64,000 nucleotides of DNA from Cyclobacteriaceae bacterium (GTDB lineage Bacteria > Bacteroidota > Bacteroidia > Cytophagales > Cyclobacteriaceae): NCBI GenBank assembly GCA_028278225.1, contig JANQEU010000046.1, positions 1-64,000 on the forward strand. Direction: 5' to 3'. Position 1 is the first letter of the stretch, and each line of letters begins with the position of its first letter. A model generated the notes under the pieces. The model saw only the letters and a program-made list of their open reading frames with translations. It had not been told where the DNA came from and did no database searches. The translations under genes were made by a program, and so were the position numbers. This document shows, in pieces, positions 15,880 through 24,476 of this stretch.

Positions 15880-17367
15880 TTACGAGGATTTCAATTTCGA
15901 AACTTTGATCGTCCATGCATAATCACAAGGGGGATCTTTTCTGAGTGATTCAGGTATTGTTACCTTGAATCCTTCACCTTCTTTTTTCCATTTCAATCTA
16001 AGGTTGCTACCTAAAACGGATACTTGTGCGCCACGGTCAGGCTGTTTGGAAGTGATGATAATCTCTGCAGGTATTTCGTCCTCTCCCTCACCGGCAAGGT
16101 AAATGAAGTAGGTTGTACCATCCTTAGCCCGGGTGAGGCATATGTTGTTTTCCTTGAATGGAGCAACGGCCCTGGTATCATAAATGCCTTCGGAATTGAC
16201 TTTTATCCATTTTCCAAATTCCGCAAGCAGGTCATAAGCTCCCTGCTGCAACTCCCCTTCCGGGCTGGGCGCAACGTTTAACAACAGATTGCCCCCTTTT
16301 GCAACAATATCCGCTAACATGTGTATCCCCTCACGTCCGCTCATGTAGCGGGCATCGGGATTAAAAGACCAACCTCCTCCTGATATGATGCAGGACTCCC
16401 AGGGATATGGAAGGGCTGCTTCAGGCACTCTGTTTTCCGGAGTCAGATAGTTTTGATTGATACCGTGAACAGCACGGTCGACTACGAGGATACCCGGTTG
16501 TTTTTCACGGACTTTTGTAACCAACTCATCCATCCTGATATCCTGGTCTACAATTCGGTGCTTGATAAATCCTCCTTCCCCGCTCTCAGTGAATTTCCCT
16601 TCATAGTTTTTATTGACGTTTTCAGGACTCCACTTTTTTACCCAGCCACCATCCAGCCACAAAATATCCAGGTCACCATAGTCCGTGGCTAATTCCAGGA
16701 TCTGGTTATGAGTAAACCGGACAAACTTTTCCCATTTATCAGGATACAATGCGGGATCATAGTTTACATTCCGGTCAAACGGAGGAAAGTAAGGATCCCA
16801 ATAGTTTTTATTGTTCCAGTCAGGTTTTGAAAAGTAGGCTCCGGCCCACATTCCATTAGCCCTGAAAGCCTCAAATATCTCTTTGGTAATATTGGCTTTG
16901 GGATGGGAGCTAAAAGGGCAACCGGGATCTGTGACCTTATAATCAGTATACTTCGTGTCAAACATCGAAAAACCGTCGTGATGCTTGGTTGTGAAAACTA
17001 CATATTTCATACCTGCATCTTTGGCGGCATCCGCCCACTTCGCTGGATCAAATTTTACGGGATTGAAGGTCTTCTTCAGATCCTCGTACTCCTTTTTATA
17101 CTCATAGTAATTTTTGGGATTCTCACCCTTTGTCCTCTGGCACCATCCGTAATCCTCAGGGCAAAGCGACCATGATTCGACAATGCCCCATTGACTATAA
17201 GACCCCCAGTGCATCAGAAGGCCAAACTTCAGGTCCTGCCATTGCTCCAGCTTTTCCAAAACTGCCGGATCTGTCTCGGCTACATACCTTTCATCCTCAT
17301 GAACGGGCTGAGACCGGCCGGATGATAATATCAGAAGTAAGAAGGCTATGGATAATATGTTTTTCAT
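15880..17367 (-). CDS. GH29 alpha-L-fucosidase
   Basis: The 495-residue protein has a signal peptide (1-19) and a GH29 catalytic domain. LKFGLLMHWGSYSQWG opens the barrel, FTTKHHDGFSMFD is the classic substrate-binding signature, and Asp239 in ILWLDGGWV is the nucleophile. The C-terminal beta-sandwich starts near residue 400. The enzyme hydrolyses terminal alpha-L-fucose with retention. In this locus that could be a core or antennal fucose of a glycoprotein glycan. It is periplasmic or secreted. It is part of the left arm, 99 bp after the preceding gene and 10 bp before the GH20-like gene. Confidence 0.93.
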   Translation of the reverse strand: MKNILSIAFLLLILSSGRSQPVHEDERYVAETDPAVLEKLEQWQDLKFGLLMHWGSYSQWGIVESWSLCPEDYGWCQRTKGENPKNYYEYKKEYEDLKKTFNPVKFDPAKWADAAKDAGMKYVVFTTKHHDGFSMFDTKYTDYKVTDPGCPFSSHPKANITKEIFEAFRANGMWAGAYFSKPDWNNKNYWDPYFPPFDRNVNYDPALYPDKWEKFVRFTHNQILELATDYGDLDILWLDGGWVKKWSPENVNKNYEGKFTESGEGGFIKHRIVDQDIRMDELVTKVREKQPGILVVDRAVHGINQNYLTPENRVPEAALPYPWESCIISGGGWSFNPDARYMSGREGIHMLADIVAKGGNLLLNVAPSPEGELQQGAYDLLAEFGKWIKVNSEGIYDTRAVAPFKENNICLTRAKDGTTYFIYLAGEGEDEIPAEIIITSKQPDRGAQVSVLGSNLRLKWKKEGEGFKVTIPESLRKDPPCDYAWTIKVSKLKSS

Positions 17368-17466
17368 TTTGACAAAATGTTTTAATACAAGGTGTATTCT
17401 GATTGGGAAAGAGATATCAGGGTAATTCTCTTCAACCGGAAGATCATCTCGATATCACGATGATTT

Positions 17467-18786
17467 CTATTTGTTTGCATATTCCTCAAAAAGTTCAATT
17501 GCCTCATAAAGCACACCGGCGGATCCTCTGAAAGTGCCCGAACCTTTTGGTTCGTTATCCTTGCTATACCATTCATAGAAACCATCGTTTTGAACCACAC
17601 GATCAAACATCGGCTTACCCTGCTCATAGGCTTCTTTCACCATATCATTCAGAATTAACTGCTGGATCATCCTTCCGCCAAACCATGTCCAATCCCCTCC
17701 ATTTTGATATCCGTAAGGGTACATACCCACATTCTTAAAAAATCCCTCAGGATATGGCGGATACACTGTCAGTCCGATACTTGGAGCGCCTGAAGCTTTG
17801 ACATTACTTATCATCTGACCTAAAGAGGTCCTGATCTCTTCTTTCGTCAGCAATCCGGCTTTAATGGCTACTGCTGTACCTCCATGATAGAAAATGGTAT
17901 CTTCATTGAAGTCATCCGGAAACGGAGACCCATTGAGATAGATATGAGGTTTGAATTTTTTATTTTCCACATCCCATAAATGCTGCCTTACATTTTTGGC
18001 GATATTATTACCAATCACATCCCATTTTTCAGCCTTTCCGGGAACCATTTCCACAAAATTCCTGATGGCTATGATGAACATGGCATTGTCATAGATATCG
18101 AGGGTATAATGGGTATCATCAGTGAGATATACACCCCAGTCATGCTCGGGCTGAACGTCTCCCCAATCGGCGGTAGTAGCGCCCCAAATCAACCCGTATT
18201 CCTCGTTATATCGCTCATTCATTAAAAATTCCAGAGACCACTCCATGCGATCTGCCACTGATTTGTCACCTACCATGGCATCAAGGAAATCTTTATTCCC
18301 CGATTTCATCACGTACTTATACACCGCCTGCACCAGGGAAGCCTCCTGATCTGTCTCCACCGTATTTTTATGTCCGGCATATCGTGGTTCCAGGCTGGAA
18401 AAAAGATAGGTATAACCTCCTTCAACCTGCTTTGCGTTTTCTGCAGGTATAAATCCATCAATGATATTTCCGTCCTCCCCCTGCAACCTGAAGAACACAA
18501 GCAGGTTTTCTTCGATCTCTTTGGAATCATAAACTTCCATGGAAAGCTCAATGAAAGTATTGTAATCCCTTATCCATACTTCACCGTAACCGTCTCCGGC
18601 ATTGAATCCTGTTTTTACCACCTCCAGGGCCTTTTGCTTAACAAAGCGGAATGTCGTGTCATTCCTTATCGCCTCTGTTACCGGATCTTTAGTTTGCTCC
18701 TTTTCCTGTTGACATGAAATACTTATTCCCGCTAGCAAGGAAAATAAAATGATAATATGAAGTTTGTTCTGATTAATTACGCCCAT
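17467..18786 (-). CDS. (alpha/alpha)6-barrel glycoside hydrolase-like lipoprotein, family unassigned
   Basis: The 439-residue protein has a lipoprotein signal (LLAGISISC). The body has helical-toroid features: GYGEVWIRDYNTFIELSM near the N-terminus, TDQEASLVQAVYKYV in the middle and DWTWFGGRMIQQL near the end. The W-I-R-D-x-N-T motif recalls the W-L-R-D-S motif of GH125 and similar exo-glycosidases, but the rest does not let me assign a family. Acidic residues such as those in ETDQEAS and WIRDYN are catalytic candidates. It follows the permease after a 184-bp gap that contains a strong palindrome. The function is likely glycan trimming, the linkage unknown. Confidence 0.65.
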   Translation of the reverse strand: MGVINQNKLHIIILFSLLAGISISCQQEKEQTKDPVTEAIRNDTTFRFVKQKALEVVKTGFNAGDGYGEVWIRDYNTFIELSMEVYDSKEIEENLLVFFRLQGEDGNIIDGFIPAENAKQVEGGYTYLFSSLEPRYAGHKNTVETDQEASLVQAVYKYVMKSGNKDFLDAMVGDKSVADRMEWSLEFLMNERYNEEYGLIWGATTADWGDVQPEHDWGVYLTDDTHYTLDIYDNAMFIIAIRNFVEMVPGKAEKWDVIGNNIAKNVRQHLWDVENKKFKPHIYLNGSPFPDDFNEDTIFYHGGTAVAIKAGLLTKEEIRTSLGQMISNVKASGAPSIGLTVYPPYPEGFFKNVGMYPYGYQNGGDWTWFGGRMIQQLILNDMVKEAYEQGKPMFDRVVQNDGFYEWYSKDNEPKGSGTFRGSAGVLYEAIELFEEYANK

Positions 18787-18866
18787 CTTTCTGAAATTAG
18801 AATTCGTTAAAAAAAACGTTTAGACGAAATAAGAAGAGATTTTTTGCGATTCTCATAATATACCCC

Positions 18867-18916
18867 CTACCCCTGAAAGGGTGACAGAAAGTCCCCTTTA
18901 GAGGATTTAGGGGTAG
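18867..18916. repeat. intergenic nested palindrome
   Basis: CTACCCCT (18867-18874) pairs with AGGGGTAG (18909-18916), and inside it AAAGGG (18876-18881) pairs with CCCTTT (18894-18899). It lies between the MFS permease gene and the next downstream gene on the minus strand, in the widest gap of the distal operon. It could be an attenuator or RNA-processing site. Similar AAAGGGGA/TTTAGGGG palindromes are common between Bacteroidota genes, so a generic repeat is equally possible. Confidence 0.6.
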
Positions 18917-18970
18917 ATAAAGATACAATTCACTCACAATGAAAAATCTTTTCTCAATACCAATTATTTA

Positions 18971-20122
18971 TTAATCATTTCTGGCTGAGAATGAAACTCC
19001 CAAAACGTAGATCATACATGCGATCAGCACCACTACACTGGCAATTACACCAATATTGGTACTTACGATCCCCATAATCGGCGGGACCACAGCCCCACCC
19101 ACAATTGCCATGACCATCAGGCCGGAGATCTCATTGGATCGATCAGGCATACGGTTGATAGCTATGGAAAACACCAGGGGAAAAAGATTCCCGGCACCAA
19201 GTCCCGTTACGAATATGCCTGCCTGCGCTATGGTGGCCGAAGGTGCGAAGATCATCACTAACAATCCCAGAATGGATAATACTGAGGTAGCGATAAGGAA
19301 TTTGCCGGGCTTAACAAAATTGAGCAGGACTGCGCCTGCAAAACGGCTTATCATTAATGCCGTGAAATATATGCTAATGCCATAGGAGGCCTGCTCCAGC
19401 GAAACACCGAACAATGAGGTCAGGATGTTCTGTATATTAGAATTCATTCCCACATCGGCACCAACGATAAGGAATATGCCAAGGACCATCAGCAGGATGA
19501 ACCTGTCACTAAGTAACCCAAAGCATGACCGGAAGGTAGCCGCTTCCCTGTCTGACTTGTGTTCTTCGATCTTTGTAGCGGTTAACCACAAAAGAGAGAT
19601 AAAGGAGGTGACCGCATACACGGCAAAAACCAGCTTCCAATTACCATAACGTGTGGCCATGTAGGTAGCGATGATCGGACCGAGCAGTGATGTGATCGCT
19701 TTGAGAAACTGTGCCAGACTGAGGAAACTGGATAGTTTTTCTTTGGTAGTAACATCCTGCAACAATGGATTGGCAGCCACTTGCACAATTGTATTACCGA
19801 TACCCAGAAGAACAAAAGCAGCCAGCATTATGGGGAAAGAGTAGCCCACAAAAGGCAGGGCCATGCCAAGACCTGTGATGAGGATACCTATATTCATTAC
19901 TTTTCGCTTACCCAGTTTATCCTGAATGATCCCCGTTGGCACCGAGAGCAGCAGAAACCAAAGAAAGGCCATGGCAGGAATGAGTTGCGCTGTGCTGTCC
20001 TGCAGGCCAAAGTCCTTTTGGATATAGCCTGTGGAGACCCCCACAACATCGACAAATCCCATCACTATGAATGTCATGAATACCGGGAGGGCTTTTGCCA
20101 GGTTGATTTTAGTGCTTGTCAT
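18971..20122 (-). CDS. MFS sugar permease (FHS/L-fucose permease-like)
   Basis: The 383-residue protein has 12 predicted helices, with the opening ALPVFMTFIVMGFVDVVGVSTGYIQKDFGL and the loop 2-3 motif GIIQDKLGKRKVMN. It is closest in style to the fucose-galactose-hexose symporter group, which includes FucP and GlcP. It would import a monosaccharide into the cytoplasm with protons. The neighbouring ROK kinase 21 bp upstream suggests that the sugar is phosphorylated on entry. Mannose is the most likely cargo given the four GH92 enzymes, and fucose or GlcNAc are alternatives. Confidence 0.85.
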   Translation of the reverse strand: MTSTKINLAKALPVFMTFIVMGFVDVVGVSTGYIQKDFGLQDSTAQLIPAMAFLWFLLLSVPTGIIQDKLGKRKVMNIGILITGLGMALPFVGYSFPIMLAAFVLLGIGNTIVQVAANPLLQDVTTKEKLSSFLSLAQFLKAITSLLGPIIATYMATRYGNWKLVFAVYAVTSFISLLWLTATKIEEHKSDREAATFRSCFGLLSDRFILLMVLGIFLIVGADVGMNSNIQNILTSLFGVSLEQASYGISIYFTALMISRFAGAVLLNFVKPGKFLIATSVLSILGLLVMIFAPSATIAQAGIFVTGLGAGNLFPLVFSIAINRMPDRSNEISGLMVMAIVGGAVVPPIMGIVSTNIGVIASVVVLIACMIYVLGVSFSARND

Positions 20123-20143
20123 GATTGATAGAAATTAAGGTTA

Positions 20144-21079
20144 TTATTGGGTTGGTAAACTGTCTTTTACTTTTTGCCAGAAATCCTCTTCAAACAATCT
20201 CGCGCTTCCGATAAGTGCCGCATCCTCCAAAAGTTCGGATACAGCCAAAACGGTATTGATATTATTTCGAATGAGTACATCTTTAAGTGAATCGGAAAAC
20301 AGGTCAAATGCTCCACTGACATTCCCACCCATCACTATTATGTCAGCCGGAAATTTTTTTAACCACGGGACAAAAAATTCACCCATATTTTTACCGAACG
20401 TATCGAAAATCGCTTTCGTGGCAGCATCTTCTCTTGCCGCTTCCGCAATTTCCTTCACACCGGAGGCTTCTCCGCCCATCACATCCTTATATTCTTTCAA
20501 AAACCACCTGGTGGAAAAGTAATCATCGGCAATTCCGTCCTTAAACGGAAGATACCAGAAGCAGCCGTGCTCCGGTACGTCTTCCCGCTCTACAATTGGA
20601 AGTCCGTCTTCAATATATGCAGATCCGAAACCCGTACCGAGTGTAATTGAGATGGACTTTTTGAAATTCTGTGCCTTTCCGAGCCACGAAACACCTACAG
20701 CAAAAGAGGTCGCATCATTAAGAAAACGCATGGAAATATCCGGAACAGACAGCAATCCACGCAATTCGTCAACTACATTGACATTGTACAAAGCCTCATA
20801 CTTGTCGTTCCTTTCAAACATGGCCAGGCCGGTCTTATAATTGAATGGACCAGGCATGGCAAATCCAATACCAGCTAACCGGTCAGTATCAATCTTGCTT
20901 AAAGTCATGTTGAGACCCTTTGACCAGGTTTTCATGATTTCATCCGTCGTACCCTTGTTATCAACCTTCACATAACTCCTGGTTTCATCCAGAATTTTGC
21001 CCTCAGCCGTGTCTATGGCAGCGCTCAAAATGTGGCCTCCGCCAATATCTACTCCGATTGTTAATGCTTTATTCGTCAT
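20144..21079 (-). CDS. ROK-family sugar kinase lacking the zinc motif
   Basis: The 311-residue cytoplasmic protein has the ROK/ASKHA fold: phosphate-loop IGVDIGGGHILSA, catalytic Asp in FLNDATSFAVG, and ATP-binding SITLGTGFGSAYI. The usual ROK zinc signature (GH...C-x-C-G-x-x-G-C-x-E) is missing; the corresponding stretch reads VPEHGCFWYLPF. Several sugar kinases of this superfamily phosphorylate mannose, glucose, fructose or GlcNAc. Beside a sugar permease and with a PMI-like gene in the other arm, mannose is the favoured substrate. It lies 23 bp after the ThuA gene. Confidence 0.85.
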   Translation of the reverse strand: MTNKALTIGVDIGGGHILSAAIDTAEGKILDETRSYVKVDNKGTTDEIMKTWSKGLNMTLSKIDTDRLAGIGFAMPGPFNYKTGLAMFERNDKYEALYNVNVVDELRGLLSVPDISMRFLNDATSFAVGVSWLGKAQNFKKSISITLGTGFGSAYIEDGLPIVEREDVPEHGCFWYLPFKDGIADDYFSTRWFLKEYKDVMGGEASGVKEIAEAAREDAATKAIFDTFGKNMGEFFVPWLKKFPADIIVMGGNVSGAFDLFSDSLKDVLIRNNINTVLAVSELLEDAALIGSARLFEEDFWQKVKDSLPTQ

Positions 21080-21102
21080 TTATCTATTTTTTTAATATCA
21101 GT

Positions 21103-24100
21103 TTACAAATCATAATCAAGATAGATGTAATCCGGGTTGGCTATCACCTGGTCTGCATCTTCATTAGTAAAAACCAGGAACAGATCGTTTACTCCCTCCT
21201 GTTTCGAAAAATTAAAATTATGAGTTTCAAATCCCTCCCTTTCCTTCGTTACGGAAATCACTGAAGATGCAAGTACTTCTCCCTCAACACTTCCTTTTCT
21301 TAGTTCGACTTTTCCGCCATACACGTAATTTGCCCCGAAGAAAGACCTGAGTGTTACGGATCTGAGTTTTGTCCAGCTCACATCCTTAAACCCGAAAAAA
21401 GTACCGTTTTTTACATTACCTACTACTTCTGCACCGGCTGCATCCCAGCGTGAAAGGTCCTCATGTTTATAATCTGCTTTATCAGCCTGAAGGATCGGCG
21501 CGCCAATGATCATCTGCTCACGTGACGAGATGGACGGGGCAGTCATTCTTCCCTTGTCGGTGTAGGTCACTGTCAAAATATAAGCTCCGGTCACGTTACC
21601 GGTCTTATGTTTATCAAAGCTCAGTTCTCCCCTGACAGGAATAGTCGGTTCTGTTTTATCGCCCAAAGTCATGATGTACTTTACCATCTCGTTTACGTCA
21701 TCTTCCGATAATTGTGGGTGAGCAGCCATGGGCGTTTCACCCCAGACCCCTGACCCTCCTTCCAAAACTTTGTTGCTCAAATACTGAAGGTCATCCTTTG
21801 AATACCTGTTGGCAATATCCCTGTAAGACGGACCATTTATTTTCTCATTTATCGCATGACAACTCGGGCAATCGGACTTGTCGATCAGCACCTTCCCTTT
21901 GAGGATCATCGGTTGGTGTCCCATTGTGGCCATTGTCTGGTCCATTCCCTCAGGGAGATAGGATAACGTCACAAAAACGTCCGCTTCGCTGATATCTCCG
22001 GATGACAGGCTTCCATCCTCTTTGTCTGAAACCTCAACCGAGTAACCCAGGCCGGTACGATTGGTATAATATAAATTAGTCGATTCCATTTCTATGGTTA
22101 TCACCGGTGCGTCATTACCTACTACTATTTCCTGTTTTGCCTGATGGCTGGATCCATTATCATCTGTTACTCTCAAAGTCACCAGGAAATTGCCAATGCT
22201 ATCAAATCTGTATTCAATTTCTTCGCCCTTGTGCCACCCGGCCTCATCCCCAAAATTCCATTCAAATGTCAGGTCATCTTCTTCAAAGTCAATTGATCCT
22301 TTTGCGGAGAATTTAACATTCAGTGGATTAGCTCCAATGATCCTATCTGCCGTAATCCGGGCGATCGGGGCTCGATTTCCCTTTATGTATTCAATCCTGT
22401 TTAGCTGAGCATCAGGATTGCGCTTGCGCCAGCTCTCGCCATACTCCAACAAGTAAAGGTTACCATCTTTCCCAAATACCATATCTACCGGATTATGAAA
22501 CTCAGCTTCGGGCATAAATGGCTCAGACTTGATATAATCATGGCCGTCATTCATGGTAATGATAAAGATCCAGTCCCGCATCCAATCATAGAAAAAGAGT
22601 TTGTCATCAAAATAATCCGGAAAGGAATTTTCCAGTCCGGCAAAATCTTCTTTGTGAAATACCGGGCCAGCCATGGCGTTTCTGCCTCCCTCTCCTGTCC
22701 AGGGAAATTCCACAGACTCATCATATGGATACCAGATGAAGGAAGGTTGCGCGGGCGGCAATTGTTGAATGCCGGTATTGTTAGGCGAATTATTGATGAG
22801 ATCTTCAGGGTCGAACGGTCCGCTGGATATATCAGTCTCAAAGTCAAAATCCCAGTATGCTTTATTATTCCCCCGGGTATAGGGCCACCCCCAATTTCCT
22901 GCAAAACGGGCCTGGTTCAACTCATCATGCCCTTTCGGTCCGCGCTTCGGATTGTCTTTCCCGGCATCAGGACCTACATCTCCCCAATACAGGATCCCGG
23001 TTTCCATATCTACGGAAATTCTGAATGGATTTCGTAGTCCCATTACGTAGATCTCAGGTCTTGTCAGCGGGTCATCATCTACAAATAGGTTCCCATCCGG
23101 AATGGAATACGTTCCATCCGGTTCAGGTTTGATGCGTATGATCTTTCCTCTCAGGTCATTGGTATTTGCGCTTGATTTTTGGGCATCCCAGGTTTCCCTG
23201 TCAGGTCTTTCATCACTTGGGGAATAGCCTGCTGATTCAAATGGATTCGTGTCATCACCGGTAGACAGGTAAAGCAATCCTCCCGGTCCGAACTCGATGG
23301 AACCGCCTGAATGACAGCAATCCCGCGAAGAAGGGATCTCCAAAAGGACTTTTTCAGAGCTTAGGTCAATCCCCTCTCTAAAGTCAAATCTCGAAAGTTT
23401 TTGACTGTTTCCGCCATCATCGGGCGTATAGTAAAGGTAGATCCATCCGTTTTTCTCAAATTCCGGATCAATCGCCAAACCTAACAATCCGTCCTCACCG
23501 GGTTCGTGCTGGACATCAAGGTGTGATACGACAGATAGACTTTCAGTGTTAAGGTCATAAATCAAAACGTCTCCTTTCCGCTCTATAAATAATATGCGAC
23601 CCTCGGGAAGATACTCCAGTTCCATGGGCTCTTCCAGGTTACTGGCAAGCACCTGTCTGAAGAACCTGTTTTCTTTGGGAACACGGTCCGACCACGCTTG
23701 TGAATAGTCGCGCCTGTTTTCTCCAATTGCATAGTTGATCCCACCCAGTAGGTGTTGCAGAAACAGGGGTTCGGAATAGCTCTCCTTTGTATGACCAAGT
23801 CCCGTATAAAACGACCTTCCGCCGTCGTACTCCCGATACCAGGCCATGGGATGTTCTTTCTGTCCGTGCGTTCCACCCTCATAGCTGTCTTCATCAATTG
23901 TTATCAGTACGTTGATCCCGGGTACTATGCTTTTGTAATTGTACCACTCATCGAACCTCTCCCAAATTACTTCCAAACCTTTGGTTGCAGGATGTATACT
24001 GTCGGTCACTTGCAGTTTGGCATTTTGTTCCGAAGGATGTCCGTCGAAATATGCTCCTACCAGTTGGTTGTACCAGGGCCAGTCATACTCCGTATCTGCG

Positions 24101-24471
24101 GCTGCATGAATCCCGACAAACCCACCCCCTGCCTGGATATATCTTTCAAAATCAGCCTGTTGATAGTGATCCAGGACATCCCCGGTCGTATTTAAAAAGA
24201 TGACGGAACCGTATTCTCTCAATTTTTCTTCGACAAAGAACGATGCGTCCCCGGTTGTATCTACAAGAAATCCATTTTGTTTTCCCAACGCCATGATTGC
24301 TTCCACCCCATCAGAAATTGAGGGGTGTACGAATCCCATTGTTTTGTAGAATACCAACACTTTCTTCTCCCGGGGATAGAAGTTACAGCCTGCAAGAAAG
24401 AATATTATAAGTACCAGGCAGATTTTACCTGATAGGTGACATGACTGCATATTTCTGATTACGAATTGCAT
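21103..24471 (-). CDS. multidomain lipoprotein: ThuA, PQQ-type sugar dehydrogenase, PKD, cytochrome c, CBM6-like
   Basis: The 1122-residue protein has a lipoprotein signal (FFLAGC, Cys29). ThuA-like domain spans about 36-250 (GGGFVGIHAAADTEYDWPWY). A six-bladed glucose/sorbosone dehydrogenase-type propeller spans about 265-690 (DGLLGLAIDP, RGKIIRI, GLRNPFRI, GNWGWPY). A PKD domain (about 698-785), a cytochrome c domain with CPSCH (868-872) and a CBM6-like domain (about 985-1122) follow. The array suggests periplasmic oxidation of a glycan or sugar with electrons leaving via the heme. ThuA relatives are known in keto-sugar metabolism. A second possible start is Met8. It is flanked by GH92 (5 bp) and ROK (23 bp), and the exact reaction is unknown. 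Confidence 0.85.
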   Translation of the reverse strand: MQFVIRNMQSCHLSGKICLVLIIFFLAGCNFYPREKKVLVFYKTMGFVHPSISDGVEAIMALGKQNGFLVDTTGDASFFVEEKLREYGSVIFLNTTGDVLDHYQQADFERYIQAGGGFVGIHAAADTEYDWPWYNQLVGAYFDGHPSEQNAKLQVTDSIHPATKGLEVIWERFDEWYNYKSIVPGINVLITIDEDSYEGGTHGQKEHPMAWYREYDGGRSFYTGLGHTKESYSEPLFLQHLLGGINYAIGENRRDYSQAWSDRVPKENRFFRQVLASNLEEPMELEYLPEGRILFIERKGDVLIYDLNTESLSVVSHLDVQHEPGEDGLLGLAIDPEFEKNGWIYLYYTPDDGGNSQKLSRFDFREGIDLSSEKVLLEIPSSRDCCHSGGSIEFGPGGLLYLSTGDDTNPFESAGYSPSDERPDRETWDAQKSSANTNDLRGKIIRIKPEPDGTYSIPDGNLFVDDDPLTRPEIYVMGLRNPFRISVDMETGILYWGDVGPDAGKDNPKRGPKGHDELNQARFAGNWGWPYTRGNNKAYWDFDFETDISSGPFDPEDLINNSPNNTGIQQLPPAQPSFIWYPYDESVEFPWTGEGGRNAMAGPVFHKEDFAGLENSFPDYFDDKLFFYDWMRDWIFIITMNDGHDYIKSEPFMPEAEFHNPVDMVFGKDGNLYLLEYGESWRKRNPDAQLNRIEYIKGNRAPIARITADRIIGANPLNVKFSAKGSIDFEEDDLTFEWNFGDEAGWHKGEEIEYRFDSIGNFLVTLRVTDDNGSSHQAKQEIVVGNDAPVITIEMESTNLYYTNRTGLGYSVEVSDKEDGSLSSGDISEADVFVTLSYLPEGMDQTMATMGHQPMILKGKVLIDKSDCPSCHAINEKINGPSYRDIANRYSKDDLQYLSNKVLEGGSGVWGETPMAAHPQLSEDDVNEMVKYIMTLGDKTEPTIPVRGELSFDKHKTGNVTGAYILTVTYTDKGRMTAPSISSREQMIIGAPILQADKADYKHEDLSRWDAAGAEVVGNVKNGTFFGFKDVSWTKLRSVTLRSFFGANYVYGGKVELRKGSVEGEVLASSVISVTKEREGFETHNFNFSKQEGVNDLFLVFTNEDADQVIANPDYIYLDYDL

Positions 24472-24476
24472 TCCTT

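Noticed and set aside
22495-23037. 180-residue plus-strand frame
   Set aside because: It is antisense to the dehydrogenase propeller and has no recognisable domain.
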